A DNA stretch of 64,000 bases from the NCBI GenBank assembly GCA_018292915.2, contig JACVVK020000088.1, positions 1,682,001 through 1,746,000 on the forward strand, in the 5' to 3' direction. The notes beneath the pieces were generated by a model. It searched no databases. It had not been told where the DNA came from and saw only the letters and a program-made list of their open reading frames with translations. A program made the translations under genes and the position numbers. Shown here piece after piece: positions 34,901 to 50,700 of the stretch. The DNA comes from Batillaria attramentaria. Taxonomy: Eukaryota; Mollusca; Gastropoda; Batillariidae. The stretch's first letter is position 1; the number at the start of each line of letters is the position of its first letter.

Positions 34901-37900
34901 GCAAGCAGAAGGTAAGACTTGAGTGTGGGCCAGCTGATTATACAAAGTCAAGGTCTGTCAGGACCAGCTGATTATACAAAGTCAAGGTCTGTCAGGACCA
35001 GCTGATTATACAAAGTCGAGGTCTGTCAGGAAGTGTTTGAGGTCGAGGAGTTTCAGTGGTGTGGTTGGAGTACTTTTTTGCAGTCAGCCTTGTCACAGTC
35101 ACCCTTGTATGACCAGCTGTATGTATTATGACAGAGAGTGAGTGATGCATTTCCGTGACACTGTCGCAGGTGAGGAGGGTGAAACGAGCCTGGTGGCGGT
35201 GGGCATGGAGATCATGGCCAGCAAGAAGGTGGAGGTGGAGGAAGACAACCTGGTGATGGACACCAAGCTCAAGATCATTGAAATTCTCAAGGTCAGTCTT
35301 TCACATGTTTTAATCTGTCCTGTGTAGGCAGCCAATCCTGCCAGCAGTCGAGCCCCCATAAAAACATTCCTGACAACCATGACCATACCACATTAATTTG
35401 AACACAGAAGAACACTTACAGTTAATGCATATCAGATCAGTTTATCCAGTTGTGCTGGCTTGAAAGGCATTATTTTGTCTTCAGTTGAAAACCTCAAACA
35501 TAAACACAAACATGTCTTGGAGGAAGTGAAACACGTCATTTCTTATTGTCTGTGCTGACAGTTCATCCTGAATGTGCGGCTGGATTACCGTATCATGTGT
35601 CTGCTGTCCATCTTCAAGAAACAACATGATGGGGATGGTGCACCGCGTGATTCAGATCCAGGTAATTATGCTGGATTTGCATGTCACTTAATCCCCCCCC
35701 CCCCCCCCAACGTGTCTTTTGTTTTTGTAGGAATTTGAATTTTTATTTTCCTGCACAAACATGTATCCAGTTGGTTTCAAATGCGGAAATGGCCACTTTC
35801 ACTCAGTTGTGTCATTGTTTGTTTGTTTGTTTTTAGCTGGACTTGATCTGGAGAGCATTGCCACTCAGGCTGAGGACATTTTTGGTGGGAGGTAAGCGCA
35901 TCAAGTGTATTGGTGGCCTTAATTTATTTTCAGACCTCGAATGTGCTTGTCTCTCTCACCATCAGTTCTCAAAGTTATCACATCTGTTTTCATCTGCAGT
36001 ATTTTGCTCGTTGCCTTCACAGGTGTTGGTAAAAAGCATAGTCACTATTTGTATTTTACATTTTTGCAAGGTAAGTGGCATTAGTAAGTGAGGAGTTGTA
36101 AAAGAAAAACATTTCCTTGATGCATTCATGGTGTTTTCTATTTTATTTCGTTGCGCCATGACCTTATGGCATTGCAATTTTTTCCCCCCATACATTTTTT
36201 TTTTTTTTTTTTGGCAGCGCTTATCAACCAATAGGTTATATCGCTATATAAGTACTGTCATTATTATTATTATTATTTGTGCAAGGGAAATGAGTTACTC
36301 ATGTTTCAGTTAGAAGATAAACGCATTGGCTTGATTGCATATCAACAGTACGAACACAGCAGAGTTGGACCTAGATGGACAAGGAGGCAAGATGTTCCTA
36401 CGTGTCTTGCTGAACCTAGTGATGCATAACTACCCCTCACTGGTGTCAGGCGCCCTTCAGCTGCTGTTCCGACACTTCTCTCAGCGCCAGGAGGTTCTGC
36501 AGGCCTTCAAACAGGTGTTGTATCTTAATTCATTATTTCTGTGCTGTTTCAGGATGCTGCACTGAAGTTTGAAGTTTAGACTTTGTGCATAACACACACC
36601 TGTTCGATTCTATACCATTACTAATTACAGTCCAACTTTGTATAGATCATTATACATTTGTATGCTTCGGAAATAATGAGGGGCCTTTAGTTTAGGTTTA
36701 AGAATTCTTTACTTCCCAAATAAAATTAGTTTTCAGTGTATGGGTCCCTCTGTACCCTGGGGAGCCGGGTGGCCGAATGATAGAGTGATGGACTTCTAAT
36801 GCTCAGGTCGTGAGTTTGTATCCCGGCTGGGGCCAAATATTTGTGCTGGCCTTTTCATCGTTGCCCCATCTTTGATATCACCCGTATGTGGTGGAAAAGG
36901 ATGTTAAACCCCTACCCCCCCCCCCCCCCAAACATACACCACCACCACCATTTCAAAGATTTTGTCATACTACCAATGTAAGTGTCATCAAAAGAAGTGG
37001 AAAAGTACTAACTGTTGTGTCTCGTCTGCGCTACAGGTCCAGCTGCTGGTGTCAACAAGTGATGTGGAAAACTACCACCAGATCAAGAGTGATTTGGACA
37101 ACTTGCGGCTGCTAGTTGAGAAGTCAGAGCTGTGGGTCTACAAGGGAAAACACGGTGACGCCAGCAAGAAGAAGAAAAAGGCCAGCGGTGGGGGAGAAGG
37201 GGGGGATGAAAAGGTCAGTTCTTGCATAGATCTTGACTGATAACAAGGAGCAGTTTTAAGGGGATCGTGAACATACATTTACACAATGCATGCTTTGATG
37301 ATTGCTTTCACCTTTATTTCGGGAGCTGGGGTGGCCAAATGGTAGAGCGTTGGACTTCCAATGCTCGGGTTGTGAGCTCAAATCCCGGCTGGGGCCAAAT
37401 ATTGTGCTGGCTTTTTCATCGTTGCCCCGTCTTTGATATCACCCGTATGTTGTGGAAAAGGACGTTAAACTCCCAGACACCCACCCACCCTTCACCTTTA
37501 TTTCCCTGGTATCATGCTTTTGATCATGTCGTAGTCTGGTTATAATTTATATATCACTGGATACATCCTATTCAAAGTGGCTGCTTTTTTTCTTTTTTTT
37601 TTCAGCAGGCAGCCAGTTTGAGAATTGGTGTCTACTATGTTTCGAACTATTTTCAAGTGACACGGGTTTTGCTTTGTTTTGTTACAGGAAGAGAAAAGTA
37701 AGGAGAAGAGTGAGAAAAAGAACAAGACGCAGTCCTCTTGGGTGAGTGGATGCTTCGAAAAGATTGATGATTTATTTTTTTCTTTCATTTCTCATGATTT
37801 TTCTTTAACGGTCTTTTTTATCATTCTTTTCAAGGTAATTGCATACATCATTGTTCAAAACCATTGTAAACTGTACCAGACTGATTGCATTGATGCCCAT

Positions 37901-38688
37901 TTATGTTCATGTATTTGCAGAGTCTTGTTGGAGACCAGGGTTCAGCTATTGACCAGGATCTGGGACCCCCCATTAGTGGCGACTCCAACAAGAACTACAA
38001 GAGCATCAAAGCTGTGAGTCACACATACCTAGCTACCCTACGGCTGGCTGACCAAACAAGAAAAACAAATGCGTGGCGCTGTATGACTAGTGACACGCTT
38101 CCTGTGGGGGGGCAGTAGCCTGACTTTCCCTTGCTACAGATAGGATTTGGACAGTTCGCATTTGATGACATTGAATTGGCCCTGCCATCTTACTTTAGGT
38201 CTTAGTTTTAAGGTGTTCGTCAACAGTTTTTGTATTAGGGAAGTGATAAGAATTATATTAAGACATGGCTTTAGAAAAGTTGATAAAAAAGAAGTATCTA
38301 TTTCTTTTGCTCATTAGGCAGATTGAAAATATATCTGAAAAGTAGGCAGAATTGAAAATACGTAAAAACCACCCTTTTGCGAGTGAGCTTGCACAGGTCT
38401 GGTTGTTGTCTCTGTGTAGTGGTGAAGCTGAATTCCTTATTCTCACTTTGAGCATGTTCAGATGTTTCTCTCCAGATACTGATACGTCTAACACGCCTGT
38501 GTCTACAAGAGGTGCTAGGAGACGTCCGCAAGCCACGCAAACATGAGCAGCGGCTTCTGCGCAATATGGGCGCTCACACTGTGGTGCTGGATCTGCTGAA
38601 GATCCCGTATGACAATGTAAGCTAGCTAGCTGTTTTGTTTATTTGTTTGTTGTGTTTGGGGTTGTTTTTCGGTCAGAACATGGGTGCA

Positions 38689-38764
<76 letters not shown>

Positions 38765-41700
38765 GAATTTATACAAATATACAAGTATACGATCCATTCT
38801 ACATACCTTTACATTGTTAAATCAGCACTCATCTAGAGGACAACATAGTAATTTGAAATACAGTTGTTGTAAGAAACTGTTGACACTTCTGTGTTAACCT
38901 TTATCAATTAATCTTCCGTCACAATTCATCGTAATGTGAAAGTTTTTACTTCTGTGGCATTAGGACTCTTTTAGTGAATTTAATTTTTATATGTCCATGA
39001 ACATGTGAAAACGTGACTGAGGAATGTGTGTGTTTCAGAACTCGGACATTCGGATGGCTGAGATCATGCAGCTTGCCCACGAGTTCCTTCAGGCGTTCTG
39101 CCTGGGTAATCAACCCAACCAGAACATTCTGTATGGTTTCCTTGATCTCTTCCTGTCCCCAGGGGTAAGAACAAACAGACTATTCTAGCTGGCAGCTGCC
39201 GTCGTCATATTTATGATCATGCCATCTGAATGTTGTTGATGTGATAATATGCAGAGGTGCCAACTGGTACGGCATTTTCCGCATAAATGTGGAAATATTG
39301 TTTGGCCGCGAAAAATAAGGAGCCAACTTTGAAATATTTCAAAAGGATCATTAGGCAGGAAACCTCACTTCTTTGGTCATTCAGACTTTAGCATGCTGAG
39401 TTCAGTGATTGCTGTTGAAATGATAAAAATACATGTAATGATGATAATAATAGCAACAAGAGTCAGCTGTAAAAGTTTGCAATTTTCTCTAAGCTAGAAC
39501 TGCTTTGCGTTTTCACTTTTGGTTTATTTACTCAATGCATGTGTGTGTGCACACTCACTTTAGCGTTGTAATTATAAGCAATGTATGCTTTCTGTTTATA
39601 TGTTTTCTTTGTATGGCAGAATGCTGACAAGTGCCGAAAAATACTGACATGCGTGTGAAATAGTACTGACACTTTGGGGGGTTGGCACCTCTGAATCTGT
39701 ATTTCCAGATGCCAGCCAGCTAAACTTCCATCACTATCCCAATCTGATTTTCTGTTTCTTGTTTTCAAGATTTTTTCTGTGTTGCCTGCTGCAGTGGGTT
39801 TAATTGTTGAGTGCTTCCATGTTTCACACTGTTCTACAGTCAAGTAATGAACTCTGTAGAATCAACTCTTTCATGACAAAGAGTGGTAGTGGTATGAACT
39901 GGATTACTGAACTTTGTGACCTGCAAATCTTGCAGGATTCGCAAGTTGTACATGGGGTAAGCGCAGACATCTGGCATGAGTGCTTCAGTGTGAGATCACC
40001 AGCATCCCAACATGTTTGCACTCTACTGTTTGCATCCAAGGAATAGGAGCCTTCCAAGCTTTCTCTTTTTTGTTTTTCCTTCTTTTTTTTTTAACGCTTT
40101 ATTATCCTTTCCAGGAAAATCAGAAATTTTGTGCATCTTGTTACCTTAAGTCTCATGAAGTGCTTTCCCAGTGCAGTGTTCACTACCAACATTTGCCTCC
40201 AGCCTCCCTTTTCCCCACTCCACATTACCACCCCAGTGATGTTCCCGGGTTGGAGGTATGATAGGACAAAATGTTGTGGACACTAGAAAGCCAAAGGACA
40301 TCGTGTCCTGACAACGCAATTTGCTGTGTCCACGTTGAATAGAAGTCTATGGGACACTGGACCGCTGCAGCAAAGCTTTGCTTGGACATTGGTCCTGAAA
40401 GGGCCCATGGACATTTACAGTTTTAATCGGACTGTGACCAGTGTCCGAGCCCTTGGAACATCACTACCACCCAATCCCATTCATCCAAGCCTTGCACCCT
40501 TTTCCTGTTCCCTGGAAAATAGGGGTAATTGAAAGAGAAGATAGCTCAAAATGTGAGGTCAGTTAAACAAAACCAGATTTACTATTACAAGGGTTTTTTC
40601 ATTTCTGTTTTATGACAGTGTATCACACATTTCCCTGGACCTGTTTTACTATAAACATTCACATGTTTTTCAGCAGCTCAGACAAAAGCTGCCCACATAC
40701 TCTTATTTTGGACTTGCCCATTTCCATTCTAATTTTATCCATGCCAGAGTCGAATTTTCTGCTTGCTTAAACCTCCATCACTAATCCCAGGACCAATCCC
40801 CTAAAGTAGCTGTTCTGAATCAAAAGAACATGACTCTGTGTTTAAAAGCTTAGTTCGAAAGTTTTACTTACTTCAGTTTTGTTACTTCAAGGTGTTGGAA
40901 GCTCAGACAATGAGGGCTATTTTCCGTGACAATGCCTCGCTCTGCAGCGATGTGACAGAGCGTGTGGTGCAGCACTTCGTTCACTGCATCGAGTCACACG
41001 GCCGTCACGTACACTACATCAAGTTCCTGCAGACCATCGTCAAGGCCGAGGGACAGTACATCCGTCGATGTCAGGACCTCGTCATGGCTGAGGTGAGTAT
41101 GGTGTCTTTTGTCATGTGCAGTCACTTGTGTCTACGTTTCTTGGTTTGCTGATTTTGTTCCTTGGGCCACTGGTGATGCCTGTGAAATATACCACATGCT
41201 ACTTTGAATTCAGGTTTCTGTTCATGGTATTGAAACCACGACTCCACCATCCCTTTGAAATCAGAGCAGTATAAACGAAAACAGTTTCATACAGTAAAAG
41301 ATAAATAATAAAACAAGATTTGAATTGAATTGAATTGAACAGTAGAAAATACACACATGTAATATGTTTCTTGTTCAGATTGTGTGATGTGCCTGTATTC
41401 ATCTTCTTTTTTTCTTTTTTTTTCTTTTTTTAAAGCTTGTGAGCGCAGGAGAAGAGGTTTTACTCTTCTACAATGACAAGGCATCTTTTGAGGCGCTGAT
41501 TGAGCTGATGCGATCTGAGCGCCACAGAACAGATGACCGCAGTCCACTGCAGTGCCACATCAACCTCGTGCAGCTCCTGGCTCTGTGCACAGAGGGGAAG
41601 AACGTCTACACAGAGATCAAGTGTCACTCCTTGCTTCCACTGGACGATATTGTCCGTGTTGTCACACATCAGGACTGTATTCCCGAGGTGTGTGTGCAGG

Positions 41701-44700
41701 GTTTTTGTTGTTGTTTCAGTCCAGCAAGATTTTACCCAATGTATTTGGCTTCTGCCCCAGACATGCTTGCCTCAGCCTCGTGGAGATGCTGTTGGCGTAC
41801 AGCTGAGACAAACCCACTTTATGGGTGTGATTTTCTGATGCTTCCCAAGTTATTGCATAATTATGACAAGTTACACTGCAGGAAGTATGCATTGTTGTTT
41901 CCAGGCCTGGTTAAAACTGTGATGCCCATGACATTTTGCATATTGTTTGTGTGTTTCAGGTGAAGACAGCTTACATCAACTTCTTGAACCACTGCTACGT
42001 TGACACTGAGGTTGAGATGAAGGAGATCTACACAAGCAGACACATGTGGACCCTGTTTGAAAACTTCCTTGTCGACATGGCCATGGTATGTCTTCCTCCA
42101 ACTCTGTCTTGTGGCAAACCACAATTTCTTATTGAGAATGGATTCCAGCTTAGCTGTATGGGTCTGTTGGTCCGTCTTTGACTTTAAGAGCAGTTTCACA
42201 TACAATGACACTCTACAACATGTAGAGTTATTACATTATATACATGTACTGTGCATGCACACTCCTACATCCGCACGCACACAGCCACACCACTCCCCAC
42301 TGTACCACATGATCTAGCACCTTTTTTTTTTTTTTTTTTTTAACTACTTTATTATCCCTTTCAGGAAATTCGGCTGCTTCCCCCAGGGGAAGCACATCGC
42401 CGCGGTGCAGCGCCACCCAATATCTATCCTTTTTTTTTTCTTTTTTTTTTTACAATTTTGATGTGGGAGGAAAGCCGGATAACCCGGAAAGAAACCCCGA
42501 ATGAGCAGCGTGGCAGCCAGGAAAAACTGGTATCACATATCACAAGCTCGACCTGGGCTCGAACCCACGCTTCATCGCCATGACATTGGTGATGGCCGTT
42601 CAGGAGCACAGCGGCTAAATCCGATGCGGTGCCTATTAGACCACCACTCACTCCTTTTCTGCAGATTGCCTTCCGGATGAGAAAAATGCTCTGATGGAGG
42701 AAAGAATTGTCGAACATTGACATATATGTCCTGTCCCTGTCTCAAGATATGAAGTGGTTTTTCTGCCTTTTTCTTGGTCTTCAGGTGTGCAATGCCACGA
42801 ACGACAGGAAGCATGCCGACGTTCAGCTGGAGAACTACGTGACGGACACGGTCATGAGCATCATCACCACATTCTTCAGCTCTCCTTTCTCCGACCAGAG
42901 CACGAACCTACAGGTGGGTGTTCTATGCTTGGCTGATTGTACAGTGAGCTAGGACTGTATCTCGTGTTGTGTTCTGTGTTTGTGAGTGTAGGGTGACAGG
43001 CAGGGGAGGGTTTTCCTTGTTGCTGCTTATGTGTGTAGTTTGGCGATAGAGGCTTTCATGTTGCTGGAGGGGGGAGGGGGGGAGGTTCTTGGTAACTGTT
43101 ACTTATACTTACCTAAACTTGCAGAGTAATGGGTTAAACTTACTACGTGTCATACTTTGTTCTCTCCCATTGATTTTTTTTTTGGAGTGTACTCAAGAAA
43201 CTGTTGTGTTTCTTATACATATAATTTATTATGTTTTTGTGTGTTGTTCCTTTACACGTGGATTGTACTTGAAATGTTCCAGTGTTTTTGTGAATCTCCC
43301 TAGAACTTCCCTGTTGTTTCAGATTATTTTCCGCCATGTTCTGTGTTCTAAATTTCCATTGGCTTTTTGTCAGCAAAACTGTGAACTACTTCTTTGTAAT
43401 TTCATCTCACAGAAAACTTCTACCACTTGTATTTACTTGGGCATGAGAATACCATTTCCCTGTTTATGTGCATGGTTGTGTTGTTATTTGCCTTTTTGGA
43501 CAGTGAGCTTACTGGTGCTAAATTTAGACCTGGTGTGCTTAAAACTTGAGATTGCTCTCACCGTGATTGTCTTCATACATGTCCTGCTTGTTGTGGCTGT
43601 GTGGAATAAGGGTTTTGTGGCTGGTTTGGTTTTTCACGCAGGTCCACCTTATTACATCAGAGGTTTGATATTCATTTTCAAAACCGTCACTACATTTTGT
43701 ACTTGCATAGGTTCTGCATAATAATGGCATCGTAGGGGTTGTAGATTGGTTCTCCGTAGTTGTTACTAGAAGCAGTCTTTTTTTGAAATAGTTTATCTTT
43801 TATTAAAGTAAAACAAAACAAAACAACAACAACAAATGAAAAAAACAACAAGAAAAAGCATTATCAGCATCAAAGTATCTTTTCTCTCTCTCTCTTTTTT
43901 TTTTTTTTTTTGGAAATTGTGGGGATGTGATGCATGAAGGATTTAATTGGAGGTGCATGAGTTCTTGTGCATTTATGTATAAGAGGTGGTTATAGAATTT
44001 GAGTACATTGATCTATAATTTTGTGGGGAGGGAAGTTCTGTCATGTACGCGCTCCATATTAATTCAAACTGTCGTCCTATAAGGTTTTCTGTACTATCTG
44101 TACTAGCTTAGGTACTGCTGTCTGTACTAGCTCATACATTTCACACACATATATATATATTCGGAAGTGGGCACAGTTTGTATAACTTACACAAATGAAA
44201 CACACACACGTGCATTATTCATCATCGTTCATCATATTTATCGTTTCATGTTTGCTTCTCACGCTTATTTCGCACCTGCACGCAGGAGACGGTAAGCATA
44301 GCTTAATGCATACTTTCATGGCTGGGTTGAGTTTGTGCACCACTGTACACTGTCTCAGATGCAGATGCTGACATAATTATTTATGTCATTGGCAGGCAAT
44401 TATTTTTTGTTTCTGAAGCCACACAATGTTATTGGTCACAGTCCTGGAGAAAATCATTCAGTATGCAGATGTGTACCTACGTGACCAGATTACCAGCTTT
44501 GGTGTTTTGGGGTTTTTTTTGTTTTTTTTAAATTAATCTGCTTATTTAATCCTAGTGGCATGTCAAAAGTAAAGTCAGGGATCAGAAGCTTTTTCCAGGA
44601 ATGAAACAGCTTTTCAGAATTGTTTAACGCTGTCGTCTGCAAAAATGAACAGAAAAAGTCAGGGCTTTCCACATGTTCAAAAATTAATGTCTTAGTGTCT

Positions 44701-47700
44701 CACACTAAAAGTTTGTGAAGATCAAAACTTGGAACAAGCATGTTCAAATGGGTACACTGAATGATTTCTCTCAGATTTTGACAAAATGCACATTTTAAAA
44801 AATGTTCAAGAGAAACTCTGTTAACTGGGTGCAAAGACCCAGTTGTCACGAGGCATGTAGGGATGGTTGCTTGCACACGTTGAGCTATAAGGGAAACCAA
44901 ACTCTCCGTCTTATCTGAGGTGAAGTACTGCGGCTGGCTGCGTGAACAAAGCTGCCTGGAGGGGTTTCTCAATATTCAGTGTGTGCAAATTACCTATCCC
45001 TTAGCAGCGCATTTTTCTGCCCCACCGTGCATTTGAGCCATTGTACATGAGTGTACTGAAGTGTAGTGTTAGCTTTAAGGCAGTGCACACACATTATTTA
45101 TCACAGTAGTCACAGTGCAACATCATGAGTACCATTTGAGCCATTGTACATGAGTGCACTGAAGTGTAGTGTTAGCTTTAAGGCAGTGCACACACATTAT
45201 TTATCACAGTAGTCACAGTGCAACATCATGAGTACCATTTGAGCCATTGTACATGAGTGCACTGAAGTGTAGTGTTAGCTTTAAGGCAGTGCACACACAT
45301 TATTTATCACAGTAGTCACAGTGCAACATCATGAGTACCATTTGAGCCATTGTACATGAGTGTACTGAAGTGTAGTGTTAGCTTTAAGGCAGTGCACACA
45401 CATTATTTATCACAGTAGTTACAGTGCAACATCATGAGTACCATTTCATTTACAGTGGGTTCAGAACTCTTGACATGTTGAGTTTCAGATCAGACCTGTT
45501 TTCTTAGACACTGGCATATTTGAACCAGTGGCAGGCGTTTTTACATTCCAAAACCGTATACTCCTCCTCCATTTCCCGCCCCTGACATATTGTTATCACA
45601 GTTTTGGGGGAAGGTAATTGCCTTAATCAGATGAGAATTGATCTCCGGTGCTTCCGATCCATTGATGTACACATGTATTTGATGTTGCACTGTTACAGGG
45701 GTTAGTCATTCTTTTCATTTCATTTGGGTTTTGTGACATGTACGCTGGTTATTAAAATACAGCCAGTTGGTGTGTATCTATAGAGGACTTAATTCATTTT
45801 GCTTCTGACTGAGGGTCAACTTTTCTTGTGTAGTCTTGCCAGTGCCACATAGCCTGAGGCACAGGTGCTGTTTTATTTGTATGTGTGTTTTTGTAGCTAG
45901 GTTTCAGTACCACACACCATTGATTTTTTTTTTTTATTCATTACATTTTCCCCCCAACATTCATTTCTGTTCTACCGTTGGTCAGTAGGAAATTCATTTT
46001 TCAGGATGCAGATCGAACCACCCTTTGCCTGATTCCATGTATTAACGGACTTCTGCGCTTGTGTCCGTAATTGTAGCCATGAACTGTGTTGGTTATTTTA
46101 TTCATGAGTCTGCATGTCTTCATTTCAAGTTATGTATTAAAATGCTGCTGTTTGACATATATACTTCGTTACGACCCATTGTATGCGGATCATTTTTAAT
46201 GTCATTTAAAGAAACTTGTGCATGCTGTCCTCTTTTGGGGAGAGAGAGATCTTAACATTATATGCATGTAGTTCTCATCCATTGTCAGAATTTTGCCAGC
46301 AGATCACAAATGACTTTTCATGAACAACTCTTGTGTTGATCCCCATCCCCCATTCCAAATCCTGCCATGAGACAGTTGGTATGACTAGTTTGGCAGGAAG
46401 CAACTAACTGACCAACATTCTTATTTGCGGGATCAGACATGCTGTAGAACCTGTGGTAAATAGCTTTGTGTTTTTTGCAGACAAACCAGCCAGTGTTTGT
46501 GAGGTTACTACAGGGCGCGTTCCGCGTCTCCCACTGTCAGTGGTTGACAGGTCCGCAGCGCTACCACGTGGAGAACTGCATCAAGACACTCTCTGAGAGC
46601 GGTATGGTCTTAACACTGTCCATCGTTCTCCTCTAGCTCCCACCCCACTCCCAGTTCAAGCAACTAGTTTTCATTCAAACCTTGATTGCGCTGACCAGTG
46701 AACAGTTGTGCGCAGGCAACTTAATCTTGTTGCTCGCTAGACTGCTGTGACACGTGTATGTTTTCTAGAACTGTCTCCATATACAAACTGTAGAGTGTAC
46801 AAAAACTTAAACTGTTGTAATTCGTACTGAATTCAGCATCCCAGTGCATCAGTTGCTGTTCTTGAAAAGTTCTTTCAGCTACATATTATTTTGTCATCCA
46901 ACAGTGTTCTAGCTAATTTGTCTCCCGAGTCATCATTGGCATTCAGAGATACAAAGACAATTTTGTTTTTTTATATAATATTTTCCTTTTTCCTTTTTTT
47001 TCCTACCCTACTTTTTATCAGTGCCTTACTGCTGAGGTTAAAAATTAGGCTAGCAACCTCATCGAATTGAAATCTCAACCTTGTTCCAGCCAAGAGTCGA
47101 GGTATTGCCATTCCAGTTGACTTGGACAGTCAGGTGAATTCTCTTTTTGAGCGCTCACAGATCATCATCCGCAGCACCAACCGCTGGCTAAGCGTGCGTC
47201 AGAACCGACGGGAATCCTCCCCGGCCACCTCGCGAGACTACCGCACCGCCATCATCGAGGGGCTGCAGGTATGCCAAATTAGTACATTTAAGTAGTATTG
47301 AAAACAGCCTGCCTTATGATTGAAAACTCCCAGTGTCAAACAGGTGGTTTGAAAAACAATAAGAAGAAAGTTCTTTGAGCTCACAGATGCAGTAGTCACT
47401 TTCTTATTATTGTTTCTTATGTACACTGAACATCACATGATAGGAATGTGTTGCCTCAGATCAGTTTGTATCCTGGTGATATGACATACCACTAGCTAGA
47501 GACATACATTTTGGTTCACAACCTTGCAGTGTATGCCCACAGAAGGCTATAATTGTGCTGATGTCATGCTGTTGTCATCGTAAGTGGCCTGGGTGGATGT
47601 GTGAACTGGGGAAACGTTGGCCTGTGCCCCTTTACAGTTTTCAAGAAATTAGCTTCCGAGCTTGCTTCCCTTTCTCATTGATAAAATTGATCTGCATCCT

Positions 47701-50700
47701 TCAGTTACCATGCAAAATAACTTTTCGCTTCTAGGATATCGTGGCTACCCTCGAAGACCAGATGCGCCCCCTGGTGCAAGCAGAGTTGTCTGTCCTTGTT
47801 GATGTCCTGCATCGCCCAGAGCTTCTCTTTCCTCCTGGGACGGAGGCACGGAAAAAGTGTGAAACCGGCGGATTTATTTCAAGGTAATGCTTTTAAAGCA
47901 CCGCTTCCACAGTTGAAATCCTTGCATTGTTCAGTCACTTTTGTGCTGCCCAATTTAAGACTGGAAATGGTTGTAAAGTACATATGCATGCATATGCTGC
48001 TGGCGTACATAGGAACAATATTCAGTTCTTGGTTGATTTATTTGTTTGGCAGAAGGACAGGAAATGTATAGCTGCTGTCCGTTGTATGCCACTCTCTTTG
48101 TTAAGTTTATGAAACGATGGCAGTTGAATTGATGGGAATAGTGTCTGAATTACTTGTGACGTGCAGAAAAGCAGATTGGAGACTCTCCTTGTTGAAACTT
48201 TGTCATGCAAGTCAAGCATCACACGATCCAAAAACTTAAAACTGCTGAAGTTTGTACTGAATTCAGCATCCCAGTGAAACTTTGTCATGCAAGTCAAGCA
48301 TCACACGAGTCTGAACTGTGCCTGTAATTTGTCCCCAGGCTGATAAAGCACACAGAGCGCCTCCTGGAGGAGAAGGAAGAGACGCTGTGTGTCAAAGTGC
48401 TGCAGACTCTGAAGGAGATGATGACCATTGAAATTGACTATGGGGAGAAGGTGTGTACTTTTCACAAATCTTACTGTTATTTTTCTTCTTTTTCTTTGCT
48501 TTGTTTTTGTCAGCTAGAAGATAAACATACAGAAAGAATGCTGTGGGTTGTACGTTATAAAAGGGTACAGGTTTTGAAAGTTACATTAGGGTGAAGGTTT
48601 TGAGTGTTATGCAGGGGTGAAGGCTGTGAATGTTGGAACGGGGTGAAGGTTATGAATGTTGGAAAGGGGTGAAGGTTATGAATGTTGGAACGGGGTGAAG
48701 GTTATGAATGTTGGAAAGGGGTGAAGGTTATGAATGTTGGAAAGGGGTGAAGGTTATGAATGTTGGAAAGGGGTGAAGGTTATGAATGTTGGAAAGGGGT
48801 GAAGGTTATGAATGTTGGAAAGGGGTGAAGGTTATGAATGTTGGAACGGGGTGAAGGTTATGAATGTTGGAAAGGGGTGCAGGTTATGAATGTTGGAAAG
48901 GGATGGAGGTTATGAATGTTGGAAAGGGGTGAAGGTTATGAATGTTGGAAAGGGGTGAAGGTTATGAATGTTGGAACGGGGTGAAGGTTATGAATGTTGG
49001 AAAGGGGTGAAGGTTATGAATGTTGGAAAGGGGTGGAGGTTATGAATGTTGGAAAGGGGTGCAGGTTCTGAATGTTGGGAGCTGTGCAGGCTCTAAATTT
49101 TACAAAAAGATGCAGGCTCTGAAGGATGTGGATACCTTGAATTTAAAGATATGGACATATGGAAGTTGCTTTTGGTACACTGTTTTGCTAACTTCAAAAG
49201 AAGTCCCTGTGTTTCTAAAATATTTATCTTTATTCACATACTCAGCTTAAATCTCACAAACTTAAAAGTATCAGTATCAATCAGTACAGAGTTTATGCAC
49301 TAATACTTTACATTGTGTATATCATTACATGACTGTCTTGCTGTGTTACCAATAAACTACCAAGCTTTTCTTGTTGCTAATTATGTACTACACATATTTA
49401 AATGTATGTGTGTGTTTAGGTTTAAACATCCTTTGATTTTTGTAACTACAGTCCATTTGTAGCCGTATCACAGAACCTCATTAGCACACTCGCGTTTATC
49501 CCTTTGGTCCCAGATGTCACACTTGCATTGTATAGGCTAACATCGTTTTCTCCTCATTTAAATTGTACCATGACGGTGTGTATTGCTTTTAAATTGCTGA
49601 GTTTGTCCCTGTTCACGTAGGTCATTCAGAAACAGGCAAGTGGTGCTCATTGGGGTTTTTTTTTTTTTTTTGGGGGGGGGGGGGGGGGTTGTTTTTTTTT
49701 GTTAGATAAATGCAGGGAATGGCTGAAGTATGTTGGCTGCTGGCATTCTGCGTTTTTCAGGATGTTGAGTGAAAATTAACAGACATCTGTGGATCTTGCA
49801 CTTCAGCGGACTGAATCTTTCTTTTTTTTCCTTTTTTTTGTTTTTTGTATTGACCAAGGTTTACATAACCTGTCACCTTCACGCTTTCGAATAAAAGCAT
49901 TTCCATTTTAAGGATTAATTTACAAATCATCAACACTCATGACTATGTTACTGTGTAGCCACAGTTCAATTGTAGTGTGAAATGGAAACCCATACATGGC
50001 TTTTTCCTGTCCTCACATTTCATGCTGACTAAAGGTGGACGTTAAGACTCTTAGTAAGAAAGAGCTTGAAGACCATCGTCGGGTAAGACTGCATCCTCAG
50101 TATCGTATTTGTACTGATCATTTTGTTCTCTTGCATTTATTTCTTTTAGTGTCCATCCTTTCTACCCCATTCATCAGTTCTTCCCCCCCCCCCCCCTTTT
50201 TTTTTTTTTTTTTTTTTGTTGCAAATTTGGTGAGAACTCCTGGAACAGTTTGTTGTCTAGGCATTGTGGTACGTTATGTCATGGTATGATCATTCATTTT
50301 CATCGTTTGTTTATGGAAGACTTAGAAACCAGCTGGGGAACTTTGTTGAATCATGGCATATTTGTTTTGGATGTTTTCAGAAGTTCACACCTTAATCAGT
50401 GCTCTCATTGGTGTAGTACTTAACATTTTAATCATCATCTAGATGTTTTGTTTTGTTTCTTATAAGTGTAATGATGTTTGAGGAGCCTGATTTTTTTTAA
50501 TTTTTTTTTTTAAATGTTGTGCGTTGTTGTGATGTAGGTCAGGGTGATCTATATTGTGATTTTGTTGTCGCAGTGTCTGTTGCATCTGCCGTTGGCAAAC
50601 TTCAGTCATGATTTTCATCCCCCCCCCCCCACCCCCCATCATATGACTTGTAGTTGTAAAAAGAAGCATGTAATGGAATGTTCTTGTAAAATTGGTTGTT

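Noticed and set aside
39252..39701. 8-bp target duplication for the hAT-like element
   Set aside because: Flanks ataatatg and aatctgta do not match; only a weak partial similarity is present, so no duplication is claimed.
43089..43721. 210-codon open frame in the E19-E20 intron
   Set aside because: Hydrophobic T-rich composition, no splice or family support; looks like chance frame in T-rich DNA.
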